NCBI RefSeq assembly: GCF_036322805.1
Contig: NZ_AP027272.1
Location: forward strand, 1,302,001 to 1,366,000
Direction: 5' to 3'
Length of the DNA: 64,000 nucleotides
Source of the DNA: Planctobacterium marinum
GTDB lineage: Bacteria > Pseudomonadota > Gammaproteobacteria > Enterobacterales > Alteromonadaceae
Shown here: positions 27,878 through 38,514 of the stretch, piece by piece
Numbering within the stretch: the first letter of the stretch is position 1
Layout of the letters: each line of letters begins with the position of its first letter
Notes under the pieces: model-generated
What the model saw: only the letters and a program-made list of their open reading frames with translations
Told to the model about the DNA's origin: nothing
Database searches by the model: none
Program-made: the position numbers and the translations under genes

Positions 27878-29068
27878 ATGAAACGATTGAAAAAACTCTT
27901 CATTGCAACCATGAGTGTTTTGCTTTTAGGGGCTTGTGTCAGTAACTACAATCAAAAACAAGATAATCGGCAGGATAACCATCAAAGTGTCGCACCTCAG
28001 GTTGTTGTTCCGGAACATATCGGTGCTCAGTACTCGCTCAATGAGGCTGATATTTTTCGCTTAACAGCTGAGCAAGAAGCTGATTTTAAAGCCTGGTTTT
28101 ACGATCCAATCAGAATCGATGAACCCGTTCACGATCGGGTCTATTATTACCTGGATAAATACACCGATGGCTTCGACTATCGAGGTAACACCTACAACGC
28201 CACTCAGGCGATGACTCACAAAGCAGGAAACTGTTTGTCCCTTGCCATCATGACCACTGCTCTTGCAAAAATTGTTGGGGTTGAAGTGGGCTATCAACTA
28301 GTCAATGCGACCCCGGTGTACAAGAAACGAAATAACGTTCTGTTGCTTTCTTATCACGTGCGTACTTTTTTGTATGATCCAAGTTGGCGACCTAAAAAAG
28401 ACGTGATTACTCTTATTCGCCCAAGGTTGATTGTAGATTATTTTCCCAATCGCTATGACGTTCCAGGCGATGAAATTAGTGAACAACAATTTATGGGCAT
28501 GTATTACCGCAATCTGGCTGCCGATGCGTTGTTGCAAGACCAGTTGAGCGAAGCTTTTTGGTTCGCTGAAAAAGCTCTTTCACTGGCAGCTAATGATGCC
28601 GAAAACATTAATATGATGGCGGTTATTTATCGGCGGCTGCAAGAGGATGATTTGGCTGAGGCATTTTATCAATACGGAATGGCCGCGGCTGAGAATAATA
28701 CCAATCTGTTGAGTAACTACGCTGTCATGTTGGAAGCGCAAAACAGACCTGAACAAGCGGAGTTAATTCGTCAAAAATTATTGGAATTTCCAGACAGTAA
28801 CCCTTATGCCTGGATAAAACTAGGACATGATGCCTTCCTTGAGGGGCAGCATGGTAGAGCCATAAGTTATTATCAGCGAGCTATGGCTTTGGCCCCTTAC
28901 CTTGACGAAATTTATTTCGGTTTGGCTAAAAGTTTGTATCAGCGCGGTGAGTTTACTGCCGCAGCTGAAGCGATGCGCACCGCCGCAGAGAAATCCTGGG
29001 AGCAATCCCAAAGGCAGCTTTATTACGCTAAATTGTCGGCTCTGCGGGCCCGTAAGTTCGATAAATAA
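27878..29068 (+). CDS. Lipoprotein with transglutaminase-like domain and TPR repeats
   Basis: 397 residues from ATG 27878 (TAAGGAT site; a TTG four codons earlier opens the frame). The lipobox LLLGAC at about residue 19 predicts an outer-membrane lipoprotein. Residues about 100-170 look like a transglutaminase/protease-like fold (TQAMTHKAGNCLSLAIMTTALAKIVGV, with Cys near 110 and a His in LLSYHVR). TPR repeats follow (about 205-385: AFWFAEKALSLAANDAEN, DLAEAFYQYGMAAAENN, HGRAISYYQRAMALAPY). Such pairings occur in proteins that assist cell-wall or secreted peptide handling. No enzyme activity can be assigned. Confidence 0.8.
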   Translation: MKRLKKLFIATMSVLLLGACVSNYNQKQDNRQDNHQSVAPQVVVPEHIGAQYSLNEADIFRLTAEQEADFKAWFYDPIRIDEPVHDRVYYYLDKYTDGFDYRGNTYNATQAMTHKAGNCLSLAIMTTALAKIVGVEVGYQLVNATPVYKKRNNVLLLSYHVRTFLYDPSWRPKKDVITLIRPRLIVDYFPNRYDVPGDEISEQQFMGMYYRNLAADALLQDQLSEAFWFAEKALSLAANDAENINMMAVIYRRLQEDDLAEAFYQYGMAAAENNTNLLSNYAVMLEAQNRPEQAELIRQKLLEFPDSNPYAWIKLGHDAFLEGQHGRAISYYQRAMALAPYLDEIYFGLAKSLYQRGEFTAAAEAMRTAAEKSWEQSQRQLYYAKLSALRARKFDK

Positions 29069-29334
29069 TTAGCGCTTATTCGACATCCGGTGGTTTATAT
29101 TTAAATCAATGATGATGATGTAACTATATATAACTGTTATTTATAGTGGATATTGATAATAAAAAACGGCTTTGGTTTTCCTTTATTGACAGGATTCTTT
29201 ATACTAAGAAGTTCTATTATCCGACAGTCGTTGGGATAGTCGAGCTCGCTGCCATGGAACGTTAAATGGCATGGTGCAAATGGCTATCATCTCAATAAGC
29301 ACATCTGTGCGAAACAATTTATGAGGATCTTGTT
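29069..29334. other. Upstream region of acnB
   Basis: 266 bp, A+T rich, no open frame. It should contain the acnB promoter and regulatory sites. TTGACA (29186) and TATACT (29200) are both present but only 8 bp apart, so they cannot be one promoter. No other pair was convincing. Confidence 0.4.
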
Positions 29335-31947
29335 GTGTTAGAAGCATATCGTAAACACGTCGAGGAACGCGCCGCTGAAGGTGTGCCCCCAAAACCACTG
29401 AACCCCGAACAAGTTGCTGATCTGGTTGAGTTACTAAAAACACCACCAGCAGGGGAAGAAGACTTTTTGTTAGAATTGATCTCCGAACGTGTTCCTCCTG
29501 GTGTTGACGAAGCCGCCTATGTTAAAGCCGGTTTCTTATCTGCGATTGTAAAAGGTGAAGCCAGTTCTCCAGTTATCTCCAAGGAAGCTGCAGTGCAGTT
29601 ACTTGGTAACATGCATGGTGGTTACAACATTGCCACCTTAGTAGAACTTTTGGATGACGCTGACCTGGCTGAATTGGCTGCAGAAGAGCTGAAGCACACC
29701 TTGCTGATGTTTGACGCTTTCCACGATGTAGAAGACAAGATGAAAGCGGGTAATGCCCATGCAAAAGAAGTGATAGAGTCTTGGGCAGAGGGTGAGTGGT
29801 TCACCTCTCGTGACGATGTGCCTGAAAAGATCACCATGACAGTGTTCAAAGTAACCGGTGAAACCAATACTGACGATTTATCACCTGCACCTGATGCCTG
29901 GTCGCGTCCAGATATTCCTCTGCATGCTCGTGCCATGTACAAAATGACTCGCGATGGTTTAACGCCAGAAGAGCATGGTGAAGTTGGCCCGCTTAAACAA
30001 ATCGAAGAAGTGAAGGCTAAAGGTCATCCTGTTGCTTTCGTGGGTGACGTAGTAGGCACAGGTTCTTCACGTAAGTCTGCTACTAACTCTGTTCTATGGT
30101 ACTTCGGCGAAGATTTACCAGGCGTGCCTAATAAGCGCGGTGGTGGTGTTTGTATTGGTGGTAAAGTAGCGCCAATTTTCTTTAACACCATGGAAGATGC
30201 TGGTGCGTTGGTATTTGAAACTGACGTTGATAAGTTGGAAATGGGCGATGTGATCGATATCTTCCCATTAGACGGTAAAATTACCAATGCTGAGACGGGT
30301 GAGACTCTGTCTGAGTTCGGCTATAAGTCCAAAGTCATCTTGGATGAAGTTCGCGCTGGTGGCCGTATTAATCTGATCATCGGTCGTGGTTTAACAGAAA
30401 AAGCACGTGAAGCACTGGGATTAGAGGCGTCTGATTTGTTCCGCAAACCAGAGCAACCACAAGATAGCGGTAAGGGTTATACGCTAGCGCAAAAAATGGT
30501 GGGTAAAGCTTGTGGTGTGGAAGGTATCCGCCCTGGTACTTACTGTGAACCTAAAATGACCACGGTGGGCTCTCAGGATACAACTGGTCCTATGACTCGT
30601 GATGAGTTGAAAGATTTGGCTTGTCTTGGTTTTACCGCTGACTTGACCATGCAGTCGTTCTGTCACACTGCAGCTTATCCAAAGCCAGTAGACATCGATA
30701 CTCAGCACACCCTGCCTGATTTCATAATGAACCGTGGCGGTGTATCTTTGCGTCCTGGTGACGGTATCATTCACAGCTGGCTAAACCGCATGTTGTTACC
30801 AGATACTGTGGGTACTGGTGGTGATTCTCACACCCGTTTCCCATTGGGTATTTCTTTCCCTGCAGGTTCTGGCCTGGTGGCTTTTGCGGCCGCAACGGGT
30901 GTAATGCCGTTGGATATGCCTGAGTCAGTTCTGGTGCGCTTTAAAGGCGAAATGCAGCCCGGTATCACCTTACGTGATCTGGTACACGCTATTCCTTTGT
31001 ACGCCATCAAACAAGGTTTGCTAACGGTTGAGAAGAAAGGCAAGAAGAACATCTTCTCCGGTAACATCCTGGAGATTGAAGGTTTAGAAGACCTAACGGT
31101 TGAGCAAGCGTTTGAGTTGTCTGATGCTTCTGCGGAGCGTTCTGCGTCTGGTTGTACTATCAAGCTTTCTGAAGAGTCTATCAGCGAATATTTACGTTCT
31201 AACATTACTATGTTGCGCTGGATGATCAACGAAGGTTATGGCGATCCGCGTACCCTTGAGCGTCGTGCTCAGAAGATGGAAGAGTGGTTGGCTAACCCAG
31301 AGTTGATGCGTGCTGATGATGATGCTGAATACCTGGAAGTCATTGAAATCGACTTGAACGACATCAAAGAGCCAATCGTATGCTGCCCGAATGACCCTGA
31401 TGATGCCAAGACGCTGTCTGACGTCGCGGGCGATAAAGTTGATGAAGTATTCATCGGTTCTTGTATGACCAATATTGGCCACTTCCGCGCTGCGGGTAAA
31501 CTACTGGAGCAAAACAAGGCTCCGCTTTCTACGCGTTTATGGATTTCTCCACCGACTAAGATGGATAAAGCCCAGTTGATGGAAGAAGGGTATTACAACA
31601 TCTATGGTCGTGCTGGTGTGCGTACTGAAATGCCGGGATGTTCATTGTGTATGGGTAACCAGGCACGAGTTGAAGCCGGTGCTACGGTATTGTCTACCTC
31701 TACACGTAACTTCCCTAACCGTTTAGGTGATGGTGCCAACGTGTATCTGACCTCTGCAGAACTTGCCGCGGTTGGTGCTATTGTAGGTAAGATACCGACG
31801 GCCGAGGAGTACATGGAATACGCCAGTAAGATCCAATCGATGAGCGCTGAAGTGTTCCGCTATCTGAATTTTGATCAGATGCCCGACTTTAAAGCCGCTG
31901 AAGAAAAAGCCAAGGAGAATATCATTCCTACGCTAAATCTGTCTTAA
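29335..31947 (+). CDS. acnB: Bifunctional aconitate hydratase 2 / 2-methylisocitrate dehydratase
   Basis: TCA-cycle aconitase B, converting citrate to isocitrate through cis-aconitate with a [4Fe-4S] cluster; it also acts on 2-methylisocitrate in some bacteria. 870 residues from a GTG start with AGGAT ahead. The N-terminal HEAT-like domain begins [15 protein letters not shown]. The cluster ligands are C710 in FIGSCMTN and C769/C772 in PGCSLCMG, the same numbers as in E. coli AcnB. Other marks are [20 protein letters not shown] and [19 protein letters not shown]. It is a single-gene unit with its own terminator. Apo-AcnB is known to bind mRNA in E. coli, which may also apply here. Confidence 0.98.
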   Translation: MLEAYRKHVEERAAEGVPPKPLNPEQVADLVELLKTPPAGEEDFLLELISERVPPGVDEAAYVKAGFLSAIVKGEASSPVISKEAAVQLLGNMHGGYNIATLVELLDDADLAELAAEELKHTLLMFDAFHDVEDKMKAGNAHAKEVIESWAEGEWFTSRDDVPEKITMTVFKVTGETNTDDLSPAPDAWSRPDIPLHARAMYKMTRDGLTPEEHGEVGPLKQIEEVKAKGHPVAFVGDVVGTGSSRKSATNSVLWYFGEDLPGVPNKRGGGVCIGGKVAPIFFNTMEDAGALVFETDVDKLEMGDVIDIFPLDGKITNAETGETLSEFGYKSKVILDEVRAGGRINLIIGRGLTEKAREALGLEASDLFRKPEQPQDSGKGYTLAQKMVGKACGVEGIRPGTYCEPKMTTVGSQDTTGPMTRDELKDLACLGFTADLTMQSFCHTAAYPKPVDIDTQHTLPDFIMNRGGVSLRPGDGIIHSWLNRMLLPDTVGTGGDSHTRFPLGISFPAGSGLVAFAAATGVMPLDMPESVLVRFKGEMQPGITLRDLVHAIPLYAIKQGLLTVEKKGKKNIFSGNILEIEGLEDLTVEQAFELSDASAERSASGCTIKLSEESISEYLRSNITMLRWMINEGYGDPRTLERRAQKMEEWLANPELMRADDDAEYLEVIEIDLNDIKEPIVCCPNDPDDAKTLSDVAGDKVDEVFIGSCMTNIGHFRAAGKLLEQNKAPLSTRLWISPPTKMDKAQLMEEGYYNIYGRAGVRTEMPGCSLCMGNQARVEAGATVLSTSTRNFPNRLGDGANVYLTSAELAAVGAIVGKIPTAEEYMEYASKIQSMSAEVFRYLNFDQMPDFKAAEEKAKENIIPTLNLS

Positions 31948-31970
31948 TTGACTGAGTGCATTTAACAGCA

Positions 31971-31997
31971 AAAGCCGGACTTAAGTCCGGCTTTTTT
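31971..31997 (+). terminator. Intrinsic terminator after acnB
   Basis: Ten-bp stem aaagccggac / gtccggcttt with loop ttaa, followed by more Ts (ttt). Canonical rho-independent terminator 23 bp after the stop. Confidence 0.92.
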
Positions 31998-32098
31998 ATA
32001 GGGTTACTTTTAATCACATTTCTAAACATTTATGGCGAGTCTTTAATCAAGGTGTTTGTTCATAATTTTGCCTGAGGGAAATTTTCAGGAACAAAACA

Positions 32099-35000
32099 AT
32101 GAATAAATACATCACAGTTAACCGATTCAGGTATTTGTTAATTAGCACGCTGCTTTCAAGTGCCGCAGCCTTTGCAACGCCTGCAAGCGCTGCCAAAACG
32201 CACCAGCAGTTACTGCCGGTGAAACTACAACAACAAAACTTAGTCCAATCTGTAGTTTCCAATAAACCACAAACAACTCAGAAAACCATTCAATGGCGCG
32301 CTAATAACAGGCCAGCAGATCTGCTTGCCAATCGTTTTTTGGTGGAGTTCTTTGAGGCACCAGTAGCTAAAAGTTTGGCTCGCAGTGCTAATTCACTAGC
32401 AAAGCAACAAGGCGTGTCTGGCTCAGCTGCACAGTCTCTTAAAAAACAGCTGCAGACCAAACAAAAGTCTGTACTTGCCCGGATTAGCTCACAAGTCTCT
32501 GAAATGAAGGTTCATACATTACATCAAGTATTGTTCAATGGCGCTCAGGTTGAACTCGATGCTGCGCAGATAAATAACCTTCGTGCTCAACCTGAAGTAA
32601 AGGCTGTTTATCCCGTCAGAAAACGTTATCTGGATTTAGATGCCAGCCACCAGGTTACCCAAACTATTCAGGCATGGCAGTCCGTTGGTGGGCAAAGTGA
32701 AGCGGGTAAAGGCATTAAAATTGCCGTGGTTGATACCGGGATCCGGCCTGAAAACCCCATGTTTGATGATACGGGTTTTGCAGCAGTAGACTTGTCCGAT
32801 AATACTCACTTAACTGACAACCCCGATTATTGCCGAGCTACCGGAGGTGATCCAGAATTTTGCAATAACAAACTAGTGGTGGCCCGTGCCATCGATCCCG
32901 CTCAACATGGTATGCAAGTGTACTCTGGCGAATACTTAACGCCCTTGGGATTTGATGGTCACGGTACCCATGTTGCCGGTATCGCTGCGGGTAACCCTGT
33001 GAATATTGAATTCAATAAGGCCAATTTGGATATATCGGGAGTCGCTCCCGGCGCACAATTAATGGTTTATAAAGCTCTGTATATGAGCGATTTGGGCGTT
33101 GCGTTTGGTACGGATACCATGTTGCTGCAAGCTCTTGAACTCGCTGTCTTAGACGGTGCAAATGTGATCAATAACTCTTGGGGGGCAGGCAGTGGTGAAG
33201 ACCCGGCTGCGTCTATCTACAATCAGGTGTTTGCCAGTGCTGAGGCGGCCGGGATTGTAGTGGTTAATGCGGCTGGCAATACAGGACATCCGGGAGCCAC
33301 CATTAATTGCCCTGCTTGCATCGAATCTGGTATCGCGGTGGCCAATACCACCCACGGTCGCTTTATCGGCCATCGCCTGGAGGTCAATGACAAGAGTTTT
33401 CTCGCGTATCAGGGCAACAACGATCAATTGCAAGCGCCACTGCAACTTAACCTCATGTCTCTAAACAGCCTCAGTCCGCTGGATGATACTGGATGTGGGG
33501 CATTGGATACCGATTATTTTACGGGAGCCATTGTATTGGTGGATTACCGACCGTTTTGCACAGTGGAAGAGGTGGCCAATAACATCAAAAATGGCGGTGG
33601 CGAAGCAGTGTTAATTTATCAAGCGGGGGCCTTTGGCATGGGGACTTACGAACCCTTTATTCCGTTTGAAGGGCAATACAGTATTCCTGTGTTCGGGCTG
33701 TCCAGAGAAAATGGTAATCTGATTTTTGATGATGCATATGAGGGTGATTACACTTTGCATATTAGCCACGAAGCTGAGCAGGGTATTGAGAGTCAATATG
33801 TAGACATAGTCAACCCGTTCAGCTCTACGGGGCCAAATAATGATCCAAGCGTACTCAAACCTGATTTAGCTGCGCCGGGTACCCATGTTTTATCTGCTTA
33901 TTCTCCCGATGAATTTGTATTTAATCCTTTTCCGGATGGACCGGGTGGGTTCCGAAGTGGCAGCGTTGATTCTTCGCCGGTATTTGCCATGCTTACCGGC
34001 ACCAGTATGGCGTCACCACAGGTAGCTGGAGCGGCAGCGTTGTTAAAACAGCAATACCCAAACTGGTCACCCGCGCAAATAAAATCAGCTTTGATGTCCA
34101 CCAGTGCTACCGAAACTCGACTTGGTGTCGAGCTTGCCACCGCGTTTCAGCAGGGGGCCGGGCGCCTGGACACCTTTGCTGCTCTTAATAGTCGGTTGCG
34201 TTTCGCTTCGCCTTCATGGTCTTCTCCAGCTTGCATTGGTAGCTGTAGTTATCAAAACACTTTGAATAATGAAACTGATGAACCCCAGCAATGGCAATTG
34301 GAAATCGATTTTTTTGATGGAGAAACACGAGGGCAGGTATCACCAGAAAGCATTACTCTGGCGGCAATCGGGGAGGAAAACGACAGTGCAGATATCAGTA
34401 TCATGGTAGATGCCACAAGGGCTAATCCTGAACATAGATTGTATGACAAATGGGTATTTGGCAGGCTCACAGCAACCAATACCGATGGTGAGAAGCAACA
34501 CATGCCAGTGGTTATCTATGCCAATGATAGCAGCGATGAGGGCAGTTTATTGGTAAGTTACGATGGTAATGATTTACAAAGTCAAAATGACATCGAATTT
34601 ACCACTCGTATCCGTAATATCAGCACCAGTTCACAAGCTAATGCCACCTTAAGTGCACCTGAGAATGCTCGCTTTGTGACGGGATCTTCAAGTATTTCCC
34701 TGGACAATGCTGAAACCACCGAATTAACGCTGTCTGAAGATGGAAAATCATTGTACTGGCAGGGAACCTTGCAGCCTGGCAGCATGATTTTGCAGCAGCA
34801 GGCGTTGTGGGATGACTTCACGCTGTCTGACGCCGATGTGGCGCCATTACCTTGCCAAGATGGCTGTAATGGCTTTAACACCATCGTAGAGTTTGATTTT
34901 CGGTTTAACGGCGATGACTACCAAACTTTGACAATATCAGATAACGGTTTCGCAGTTCCTGGCAGTAAAAACTTTGGTTTCTTTACCGCTTTGTTTAACC

Positions 35001-36277
35001 AGCATTTCCCCCAGTCTGATAATCTCAATAACATCATTGCGCCGTTCTGGACGGAGTTTGATTTATTAGATGACAACCTGCCAGGGGATACTGGTACTGG
35101 GTATTTGCGCGCTGCTGTAAGGGTAATAGACGATATTAATTATCTCGTAGTAGAGTGGGATAATGTGGCGCTTTACAATCCGAATGAACTTGGGGAGGGA
35201 GGGGATGATTTTCCGGGAGACGGCTTTTCTGGAGATGATGAACCAGCTATCCCTGATACGGAAGAAGCGCAAAGCGCTGGTTTTACTTTTCAGATCATTA
35301 TTCAGGAAAACAGCGACAACATCTGGTTCAATTATATTGCTATCCCAGAAACGCCGGTATTTTTGACTGTCGGTGCGGAAAATAGCGACGGTACGATTGG
35401 CAACAGTTATTACTTTTACGATGAGTCCTCACCGGCCATCGGCACTGTGCCCACATCCGGTATGGCATTGCAGCTACTTGCCATCGAAGAGGGAGAAGTA
35501 CAAATTCACACTGAGCTTGCACTTGTCAACGGACAAGATTATGCACAGGAGGATTTTCTTGAAGTGGCAGAAGATAGCAGCGTGACGATTGATGTCATGG
35601 CCAATGATATTAGCTTCAGCGCCGTTACCCTTAGCTCTGAATTACAATTGCACCAAGCTCATAAAGCCATATCAACAGCAAGGGTCGAAGCGACCGGAGG
35701 ATTGGATGCTAATTCAATCGAAGTGCTAAATGGTGCATCTCATGGCTCCGTTTCGATTAATGAGGGACAGGTGGTTTATCAGCCTGAAGCAGACTTTTTC
35801 GGCGAGGATGTCTTTACCTATCGCATCGCTGATGGGGCTGGCCATTATTCAGCTGAAGTTGGAGTAAATATTAGTGTTTTAGCCGTTAACGATGCCCCTG
35901 AACTCGCTGCTTTCTCGCCACAAACTGTCAGTGCAGGGCAAACTGTGGTGATAGCTCCGCAGGCTATTGATGTGGATGGTGATGCGCTCAGTTTTTCCAT
36001 TGTTCAGACTGCTGGATTGATAGTACCCATAGCAAGTAACGAACAGGGGTTTGAATTTACTGCACCAGATGTCACTGAAGATACCCTGTTTCGATTTGCA
36101 GTGAGCGCAGATGACGGGCAAGCGAGCAGTGCAGCACAAGCAATAGAAATTACTGTCGAAAAGCCGCGTTCTTCAGGAGGAAGTCTGTATTGGCTGTTGG
36201 GGTTAATCGCATTGGCATTACTGATACGTTTTTCTTGTGCCAACGTCAGGGAACTCTATATAGCGATTAAAGAGTAA
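32099..36277 (+). CDS. Large exported subtilisin-like serine protease (S8) with GlyGly-CTERM tail
   Basis: 1392-residue secreted protease. The signal peptide (YLLISTLLSSAAAFATPASA) is followed by an inhibitor-like prodomain (about 60-180, FLVEFFEAP...LHQVLFNGAQVELDAAQINNLRAQPEVKAVYPV in pieces). The catalytic triad is D212 (VDTGIRPENP), H288 (GHGTHVAGI) and S636 (GTSMASPQ), with oxyanion N394. A PA domain is inserted at about 478-550. Downstream are beta-sandwich modules (about 700-1150), two Ig/cadherin-like regions (about 1160-1355), and GGSLYWLLGLIALALLIR from residue 1360, a GlyGly-CTERM-like sorting tail recognised by rhombosortase and coupled to type II secretion. Unusually, 15 residues follow the arginine. 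Two exported Lcl-domain genes lie convergent to it. Confidence 0.93.
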   Translation: MNKYITVNRFRYLLISTLLSSAAAFATPASAAKTHQQLLPVKLQQQNLVQSVVSNKPQTTQKTIQWRANNRPADLLANRFLVEFFEAPVAKSLARSANSLAKQQGVSGSAAQSLKKQLQTKQKSVLARISSQVSEMKVHTLHQVLFNGAQVELDAAQINNLRAQPEVKAVYPVRKRYLDLDASHQVTQTIQAWQSVGGQSEAGKGIKIAVVDTGIRPENPMFDDTGFAAVDLSDNTHLTDNPDYCRATGGDPEFCNNKLVVARAIDPAQHGMQVYSGEYLTPLGFDGHGTHVAGIAAGNPVNIEFNKANLDISGVAPGAQLMVYKALYMSDLGVAFGTDTMLLQALELAVLDGANVINNSWGAGSGEDPAASIYNQVFASAEAAGIVVVNAAGNTGHPGATINCPACIESGIAVANTTHGRFIGHRLEVNDKSFLAYQGNNDQLQAPLQLNLMSLNSLSPLDDTGCGALDTDYFTGAIVLVDYRPFCTVEEVANNIKNGGGEAVLIYQAGAFGMGTYEPFIPFEGQYSIPVFGLSRENGNLIFDDAYEGDYTLHISHEAEQGIESQYVDIVNPFSSTGPNNDPSVLKPDLAAPGTHVLSAYSPDEFVFNPFPDGPGGFRSGSVDSSPVFAMLTGTSMASPQVAGAAALLKQQYPNWSPAQIKSALMSTSATETRLGVELATAFQQGAGRLDTFAALNSRLRFASPSWSSPACIGSCSYQNTLNNETDEPQQWQLEIDFFDGETRGQVSPESITLAAIGEENDSADISIMVDATRANPEHRLYDKWVFGRLTATNTDGEKQHMPVVIYANDSSDEGSLLVSYDGNDLQSQNDIEFTTRIRNISTSSQANATLSAPENARFVTGSSSISLDNAETTELTLSEDGKSLYWQGTLQPGSMILQQQALWDDFTLSDADVAPLPCQDGCNGFNTIVEFDFRFNGDDYQTLTISDNGFAVPGSKNFGFFTALFNQHFPQSDNLNNIIAPFWTEFDLLDDNLPGDTGTGYLRAAVRVIDDINYLVVEWDNVALYNPNELGEGGDDFPGDGFSGDDEPAIPDTEEAQSAGFTFQIIIQENSDNIWFNYIAIPETPVFLTVGAENSDGTIGNSYYFYDESSPAIGTVPTSGMALQLLAIEEGEVQIHTELALVNGQDYAQEDFLEVAEDSSVTIDVMANDISFSAVTLSSELQLHQAHKAISTARVEATGGLDANSIEVLNGASHGSVSINEGQVVYQPEADFFGEDVFTYRIADGAGHYSAEVGVNISVLAVNDAPELAAFSPQTVSAGQTVVIAPQAIDVDGDALSFSIVQTAGLIVPIASNEQGFEFTAPDVTEDTLFRFAVSADDGQASSAAQAIEITVEKPRSSGGSLYWLLGLIALALLIRFSCANVRELYIAIKE

Positions 36278-36285
36278 CCTTATCT

Positions 36286-36316
36286 GAGAACGCGATGCTA
36301 CAAGCATCGCGTTCTC
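36286..36316. terminator. Bidirectional hairpin between convergent genes
   Basis: Perfect 14-bp stem gagaacgcgatgct / agcatcgcgttctc with a 3-nt loop, between the protease and the convergent Lcl-domain genes. No long T-tract on either side, but the stem is strong and symmetric, so it likely serves both strands. Confidence 0.7.
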
Positions 36317-36356
36317 TGGATTAGTCTTTTGGGTTTTTAATGAAATTATTTTCGCT

Positions 36357-36884
36357 CTATGGATTTGCGTCTCGTACCAATTTGAAGGCGTATGGCTCGT
36401 ATTCTTCACCGTCATGCCAGGTATCGCCACTATTCATAAAGACAAACCAGATTTCATTACTGTCATTAAATGGGGATGAACTCCACAGCGCCGTACCTGA
36501 TGCACCAGGAAAAACGCTGAGGTTCATGGCGGGATCTACGCACTGGTTTTCAACTATGCTCAACAACTCTTTGATGTTTGGCAGGCGCCAGTCATCATAA
36601 CCTGCGTATTGAGCGTTTTCTGCAATATCCAATGCTTCATTCCAGTAGGCAATAACGCCGACAGGGTTGCAAGTACCATTGGCATAGGTTTCGCCGTAGA
36701 GACAGGTTTGCCACATCAAATTGGTACGGGTGTCGGTTACCGTACCATTATCGTGCATGATAAATTGTTCCGTGGGCGTAGATGCTGGTACAGCATCTAA
36801 GCATGTTTGTCGCCATTGTGCCTGAGTCGACTGGCTGAATAGCAGTGCAAATAATAAAGTTGTCAGTTTATTCATGTTGGGCAA
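36357..36884 (-). CDS. Exported Lcl-domain (DUF1566) protein
   Basis: 175 residues with a signal peptide (LTTLLFALLFSQSTQA). The mature protein is a single Lcl C-terminal/DUF1566 module: DNGTVTDTRTNLMWQTC, then WNEALDIAENAQYAGYDDWRLPNIKEL, SIVENQC and LWSSSPF.......VF...G. These are typical for Legionella collagen-like C-terminal and similar surface domains of unknown ligand. It starts 4 bp after the stop of the upstream lipoprotein, which carries the same domain, so the pair is a two-gene operon and possibly a duplicate set. Confidence 0.88.
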   Translation of the reverse strand: MPNMNKLTTLLFALLFSQSTQAQWRQTCLDAVPASTPTEQFIMHDNGTVTDTRTNLMWQTCLYGETYANGTCNPVGVIAYWNEALDIAENAQYAGYDDWRLPNIKELLSIVENQCVDPAMNLSVFPGASGTALWSSSPFNDSNEIWFVFMNSGDTWHDGEEYEPYAFKLVRDANP

Positions 36885-36888
36885 ATCC

Positions 36889-38253
36889 TTATTGCGTAAA
36901 GTTACGGTTAACCAGACGAACTTTCAAAGCATCGCTATGATGATACATAGAAATATTTCCTGATTGAAATTGAGCTATTTTAATAAAACCTGAAAAATGG
37001 TCGGTTGGAATAACAGGGGTGTTCGACCAAACGTTTTGGCCCATGCCTTCATTGATAAACCAGTCGCTGGATATAGCCGGAGATATTTTTCCATAATTTA
37101 CAAGACTATTGAGTTCGTTGATGCTGGGCAAATCCCAGTCACTCCGACCGCATAGTGCTATTGCATTGATGGCACTGACATAAGCAGTAGTGTTGCAACT
37201 TTCAAGGGTACAAACTCCAGCTGATTCGGTTCCTTCTACGCCAGCTTCCCGCATTGTTTGATTCGGAAACCAAGCGTAAGTGTTATCGATGTCTTGCAAC
37301 CCACCATCATTGCTCTTAACTTCCCATACTAATTGGCTTACCTCATCTTTCAAACAGGACCAGGTTGTCGCCTCGTCCGATAATTCATTTCCTGCAGCGT
37401 CTAGCTTGGTGTATTGAAAACCATCGTGCAACAAATTATATCGACGTGCAGACAAGCCGGTATGTCCGTCCTGGCCTTTGGGGATTCGATCTCCTTCATC
37501 GTCAACTTCTTTGGAGCAATCAAGACCGGAAGAAGCATTCGTTAATCCTGGTGCAACTTCATCAATACAGGTGGAAATGCCGGTATCACTGATTTTGGGT
37601 AAAGCCAACAATTGGATAGTGAGGCTCGCCTCATCTGTCAGGCCATCGTCGTCTGTGACTTGCGCTATAAATTGCGGCATTGAGCCCGGCTCAAAGCCCC
37701 TCAGATCAAGATGCACTGGACACCCCTCAAAATCGAAGCTGTCTCCTTGAGTCGAAGTAATGGATATTATGTCGATTTGTCCATCAATATCGGATACCTC
37801 ACAATCTAAAATGGCCTTTTTCACCGGGTAGGTGACAATGGTGTCTGAATCAAAGGACATCAAAGGCGAAGACTCGGTGGCAAAAACTTCAACAGAAGCT
37901 GTTGCGGTTGTTGGCACAACATCGAAATCACTCACCGAAACTTCGAACTCTAGCTGAACCATATTTTGTGCAAGTGTGACAGAGGGGGCAGTAAACGAGA
38001 GGGTATCCGTGTTGTGCCCTGCCAATTCAACTGTTGGACCGGATATTTGTTGCCAGCTAATTTCGAACTCGTCGTTGTCTGGATCGGTAATTTCAATCTC
38101 AATAGTGACTGCTTCGCCTTCATTTATTTGGGTTAGGGGGATTGCAGCGATTCGAGGTAGACGATTTTCTCTGGGATCTTCTCCGTCCCAACTGCAGGAA
38201 AAAAGCAGGATAGAGGCAATTAAAATAGTTAAATGTTTGGTAAGTCTGTTCAA
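36889..38253 (-). CDS. Lipoprotein with Ig-like domains and Lcl (DUF1566) domain
   Basis: 454 residues. The lipobox (ILLFSCSWDGED) gives an outer-membrane lipoprotein. Residues about 35-125 form a cadherin/PKD-like module (RIAAIPLTQINEGEAVTIEIEITDPDNDEFEISWQQISGP, in pieces), and a second one (about 130-215) is seen in DSDTIVTYPVKKAILDCEVSDIDGQIDI. The C-terminal Lcl/DUF1566 domain occupies about 260-450: KDEVSQLVWEVKSNDGG, CGRSDWDLPSINELNSLVNYG and the end RLVNRNFTQ. The two pairs of cysteines near CTLESC may form disulfides. It is first in an operon with the smaller DUF1566 protein. Confidence 0.88.
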   Translation of the reverse strand: MNRLTKHLTILIASILLFSCSWDGEDPRENRLPRIAAIPLTQINEGEAVTIEIEITDPDNDEFEISWQQISGPTVELAGHNTDTLSFTAPSVTLAQNMVQLEFEVSVSDFDVVPTTATASVEVFATESSPLMSFDSDTIVTYPVKKAILDCEVSDIDGQIDIISITSTQGDSFDFEGCPVHLDLRGFEPGSMPQFIAQVTDDDGLTDEASLTIQLLALPKISDTGISTCIDEVAPGLTNASSGLDCSKEVDDEGDRIPKGQDGHTGLSARRYNLLHDGFQYTKLDAAGNELSDEATTWSCLKDEVSQLVWEVKSNDGGLQDIDNTYAWFPNQTMREAGVEGTESAGVCTLESCNTTAYVSAINAIALCGRSDWDLPSINELNSLVNYGKISPAISSDWFINEGMGQNVWSNTPVIPTDHFSGFIKIAQFQSGNISMYHHSDALKVRLVNRNFTQ

Positions 38254-38514
38254 TTAATTTCTCCTTTTATTTGAACTGTCTTTTCTTTTGAGAATTAAAG
38301 TGGGGTTGAGGTTTTTGCTGTTCCTTGTAGCTTAACGTTTGTGGATAAAAATTTATTCACCTTAGAATCAAAAAAGTCACTCAAAAACATAATATTACTC
38401 TACCGAAAAAAGCAGATGGTGAGAATGAAACGTTAAATGAATTCGCTTAAGCGTGGTATCTTGGTAAAAATTTAATGGTGAGTCATGCTTCCTGGAAATG
38501 ACTAAGGAGCGAAG

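Noticed and set aside
29186-29205. TTGACA/TATACT as an acnB promoter
   Set aside because: Only 8 bp separate the two boxes; a functional pair needs about 16-18.
29204-29446. Antisense ORF over the acnB start
   Set aside because: It overlaps the conserved acnB N-terminus and its translation has no recognisable features.
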